Origin: Opitutaceae bacterium
GTDB taxonomy: Bacteria > Verrucomicrobiota > Verrucomicrobiia > Opitutales > Opitutaceae
Length of the DNA: 12,229 nt
Assembly (NCBI GenBank): GCA_031272375.1
Contig: JAISTY010000157.1
Span: 1-12,229 of the forward strand
Direction: 5' to 3'
How positions within the stretch are numbered: the stretch's first letter is position 1; each line of letters starts with the position of its first letter. This document shows positions 10,729-12,229 of the stretch, one piece after another. The notes under the pieces are model-generated. The model had not been told where the DNA came from and ran no database searches. It saw nothing but the letters and a program-made list of their open reading frames with translations. The translations under genes and the position numbers were made by a program.

Positions 10729-12229
10729 TCAACGCCATTCGTGGCGCGGGTAGCGGCGGGAGAGGGCGGGTTTGATTTCGGGATAGGTTTCCTTCCAGAA
10801 GAGGGTCAGGTCGTCGGTGATCTGGAGGGGGCGGTGGTTGGGGGCGAGGACTTCGATTTTCACGGGGACGCGTCCGTTGCCGAGGGAGAAGCGGCCCTCG
10901 ATGCCGTAGAGTTCCTGGATGCGCGCGCTCAAGACGGGGGGGTTGCCGGTCGCGTAAATCAGGCGGGCGCGGCGTCCGTTGGCCATGATGAGTTTTTCGG
11001 GCAGCACGGACTCCAGCGCGGCGGCTTGCTCGGCGGTGAGCCAGTCGCGGAGGACGGGCATGACGGGTTTGTCCTTGAGTTCGCGGGCGCCGAGGGAGCC
11101 GTAGCAGATTTGCTCGATGAGGAGGGCGCGGTCGGCGTCGGTTATCGGGGGGATTTCGTATTCGGGGAAAGCGGCGGAGAGGGTGTTGACGCGGGCGATC
11201 CACTGCTCGGTAGTTTCGTTCCATTCGGTCAGGACAATTTCGCCGGCGGCGACTTGTCGTGCGAGGAGGGCGGCGGCTTGTCCGGGGGGGATTTGGTCGT
11301 CCGGGGCCGGGGTGGTTTCGAGGGCGAGGTCGCGGAAGAAACGCTGGCGGAAGGCGGTGACGCGGCGGACGGAGGGGTCGTAGCGGACGGTTGTGGTTGA
11401 CGAGAGGGCGCCGGGGAAGAGTTCGGCGAGCCAGGGTTCCTTGATGGCGGTGCAGAGAGTGAGGAGGGTGGCGAGTTCGCGGCCCTGGATTTCGGTGATT
11501 TCGGAGGCGACGAGGAGGGGGGCGTTCTGGATGGCGGATTCGCGGGAGAGGGTGGCGCGGCGGTTGTGGAGGAGTTCGCAGCGGAGGGTGGCGGCGTCGA
11601 GGCGGCGGGCGATTTGGTCGGAGAAGCCGGCGAGGATGCATTTGCGGATGTCGTCGGAGCTGGGGCGGCGCGGCGGGTTGTTGTTGTTGCCGGAGGCGGC
11701 GGGTTGTCGGGGTGCGGCGGGAGGGTGGGCGACAAGTCGCCCTTGGGAGTGCGGCGGGTTGTCGCCGCACTCCAAATTGGGGGAGGCGTGGAGGGGGTTT
11801 TCGGTTTCGGCGATTTGGAGGAACTGGCGTTGGAGGGGGCCGATTTGGCGGGAGGTTTGGGCGTGGATGCCGAGGCGGGCGAGGGCGGCGGGGTTGTGGT
11901 TGTGGTGTTCGGCGTAGCGCCAGGCGCGGATGAGGCGGAAGAAGTCGGATTCGGTTTCGTCGCCGAGGAGTTCGTCGCGGAGTTCCTCGACGCGGCGGGG
12001 TTGGTTGCGGAGGAGGAGGGAGCGGTTTTGGGTGATGGCGGCCATGAGGGCGACGGCTGGCAGGCAGTCGCGGCGGGCGGCTTCGATGAACATGCGGGCG
12101 TAGCGGGGGTGGACGGGGTAGCGGAGCAGGGTGCGTCCGAGGGGGGTGATGGTGGAGGGCGGAGCGACGGGGCGCTCCGTCGAAAGCGGCGACAAGTCGC
12201 CGCACTCCAAAGGCGGAGGGGCGGCGGGA
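10729..12229 (-). CDS. hrpB: HrpB-type ATP-dependent DEAH-box helicase, C-terminal part (cut by window end)
   Basis: About 500 codons of an open frame that continues past the window edge; the helicase motor domains lie outside. The visible part starts in the helix-rich region after the motor: ITPLGRTLLRYPVHPRYARM, then ALMAAITQNRSLLLRN, and later CILAGFSDQIARRLD. The HrpB_C region lies at the C-terminus: GNPPVLSARIQELYGIEGRF, NGRVPVKIEVLAPNHRPLQI, TDDLTLFWKETYPEIKPALS, then RRYPRHEWR and stop. HrpB proteins are presumed RNA helicases with little-known function. A TTG at 12210 is not the real start: upstream codons remain open and it lies in a repeat. Two low-complexity inserts, LECGDLSPLSTERPVAPPS (from 12210) and one from LECGDNPPHSQGRLVAHPP through a run of Asn (about 11665-11778), are translated repeats that interrupt the expected sequence. 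The gene converges with the sigma operon, 25 bases away. Confidence 0.88.
   Translation of the reverse strand, partial: PAAPPPLECGDLSPLSTERPVAPPSTITPLGRTLLRYPVHPRYARMFIEAARRDCLPAVALMAAITQNRSLLLRNQPRRVEELRDELLGDETESDFFRLIRAWRYAEHHNHNPAALARLGIHAQTSRQIGPLQRQFLQIAETENPLHASPNLECGDNPPHSQGRLVAHPPAAPRQPAASGNNNNPPRRPSSDDIRKCILAGFSDQIARRLDAATLRCELLHNRRATLSRESAIQNAPLLVASEITEIQGRELATLLTLCTAIKEPWLAELFPGALSSTTTVRYDPSVRRVTAFRQRFFRDLALETTPAPDDQIPPGQAAALLARQVAAGEIVLTEWNETTEQWIARVNTLSAAFPEYEIPPITDADRALLIEQICYGSLGARELKDKPVMPVLRDWLTAEQAAALESVLPEKLIMANGRRARLIYATGNPPVLSARIQELYGIEGRFSLGNGRVPVKIEVLAPNHRPLQITDDLTLFWKETYPEIKPALSRRYPRHEWR
11271..11282 (+). repeat. Copy 7 of the CGGCGGCTTGTC 12-mer
   Basis: It lies in hrpB, read on the minus strand as Gly-Gln-Ala-Ala-Ala. 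A close variant with GA before CTTGTC lies just to the left at 11244-11258. Confidence 0.55.
11727..11776. repeat. Palindromic repeat element inside hrpB (copy 1)
   Basis: Two adjacent hairpins. GGGCGAC-AA-GTCGCCC (11727-11742) has perfect 7-bp arms. GGAGTGCGGC (11746-11755) and GCCGCACTCC (11764-11773) form a perfect 10-bp stem with an 8-base loop. The segment is in frame and translated on the minus strand as the LECGDNPPHSQGRLVAH region. Its right end, GTCGCCGCACTCCAAA, matches 16 bases of the element at 12196-12211. A short GTT run (11678-11690, giving four Asn codons) lies nearby. Confidence 0.85.
12161..12211. repeat. Palindromic repeat element inside hrpB (copy 2)
   Basis: GCGGCGAC-AA-GTCGCCGC (12186-12203) has perfect 8-bp arms. 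To its left GGAGCG-ACGGGG-CGCTCC (12161-12178) forms a second small hairpin. On the minus strand it is translated in frame as LECGDLSPLSTERPVAP. The right end shares 16 identical bases with the element at 11761-11776, in the same orientation. Its core CGGCGACTTGTC differs by one base from the dispersed CGGCGGCTTGTC motif. Confidence 0.85.

Noticed and set aside
9956-12205. 749-codon minus-strand open frame across hrpB and the sensor gene
   Set aside because: Its first part is a Pro/Arg/His-rich shadow of hrpB in another frame and its second part is antisense to the LTXXQ gene. It crosses a convergent gene boundary.

Overview
The window is a high-GC bacterial sequence carrying ten chromosomal-type genes plus a small toxin-antitoxin locus. 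I infer a member of Verrucomicrobiota, most likely Opitutaceae or a close relative. The clues are the E1 alpha/beta fusion, the sigma factor/small membrane protein/LTXXQ protein trio, and the short GACAAG/CTTGTC repeats that are even translated inside a gene. This is from memory, not from a database comparison. Recognisable Shine-Dalgarno sites are scarce. Bases 1-33 are a pure G run that looks like a contig end, and a helicase gene runs off the right edge.

Left block (43-8989, all minus strand, so transcription runs from right to left). In transcription order: leuA (2-isopropylmalate synthase), a fused alpha/beta E1 subunit of a 2-oxoacid dehydrogenase, a DUF192 lipoprotein, an ExbB-ExbD-TonB energy-transduction cassette (ExbD and TonB overlap by ATGA), a BrnT/BrnA type II toxin-antitoxin pair, and a peptide/solute-binding lipoprotein of the SBP_bac_5 (OppA/DppA) family. 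The brnT toxin frame is broken by one missing base. The toxin-antitoxin pair is visibly richer in A/T and is bracketed by a 25-bp exact direct repeat. One copy of that repeat is the 3' end of the tonB gene, the other abuts the brnA stop codon. This suggests the pair was inserted or rearranged here.

Middle block (8990-10703). A 138-base divergent intergenic region separates leuA from a tight plus-strand trio: an ECF-type sigma factor, a 113-residue single-pass membrane protein read as a candidate anti-sigma factor, and a membrane-anchored LTXXQ (CpxP/Spy/CnrX-like) protein with a Lys/Pro/Ala-rich tail. The first two overlap by ATGA and the third follows after 5 bases. The trio looks like an envelope-stress or metal-sensing module built like CnrYXH. 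A candidate ECF promoter (GTAACC-N15-CGTCTT) lies just upstream.

Right block (10729-12229, minus strand). This is the C-terminal part of an HrpB-type DEAH-box helicase, convergent with the trio and cut by the window end. Two palindromic repeat elements lie in frame inside it and are translated as low-complexity inserts. Separately, a 12-base motif, CGGCGGCTTGTC, occurs seven times across the window in several reading frames and between genes, and appears to be a genome-wide short repeat. No tRNA, rRNA, CRISPR array, complete insertion sequence or prophage was seen, and no gene-free stretch exceeds 300 bases.
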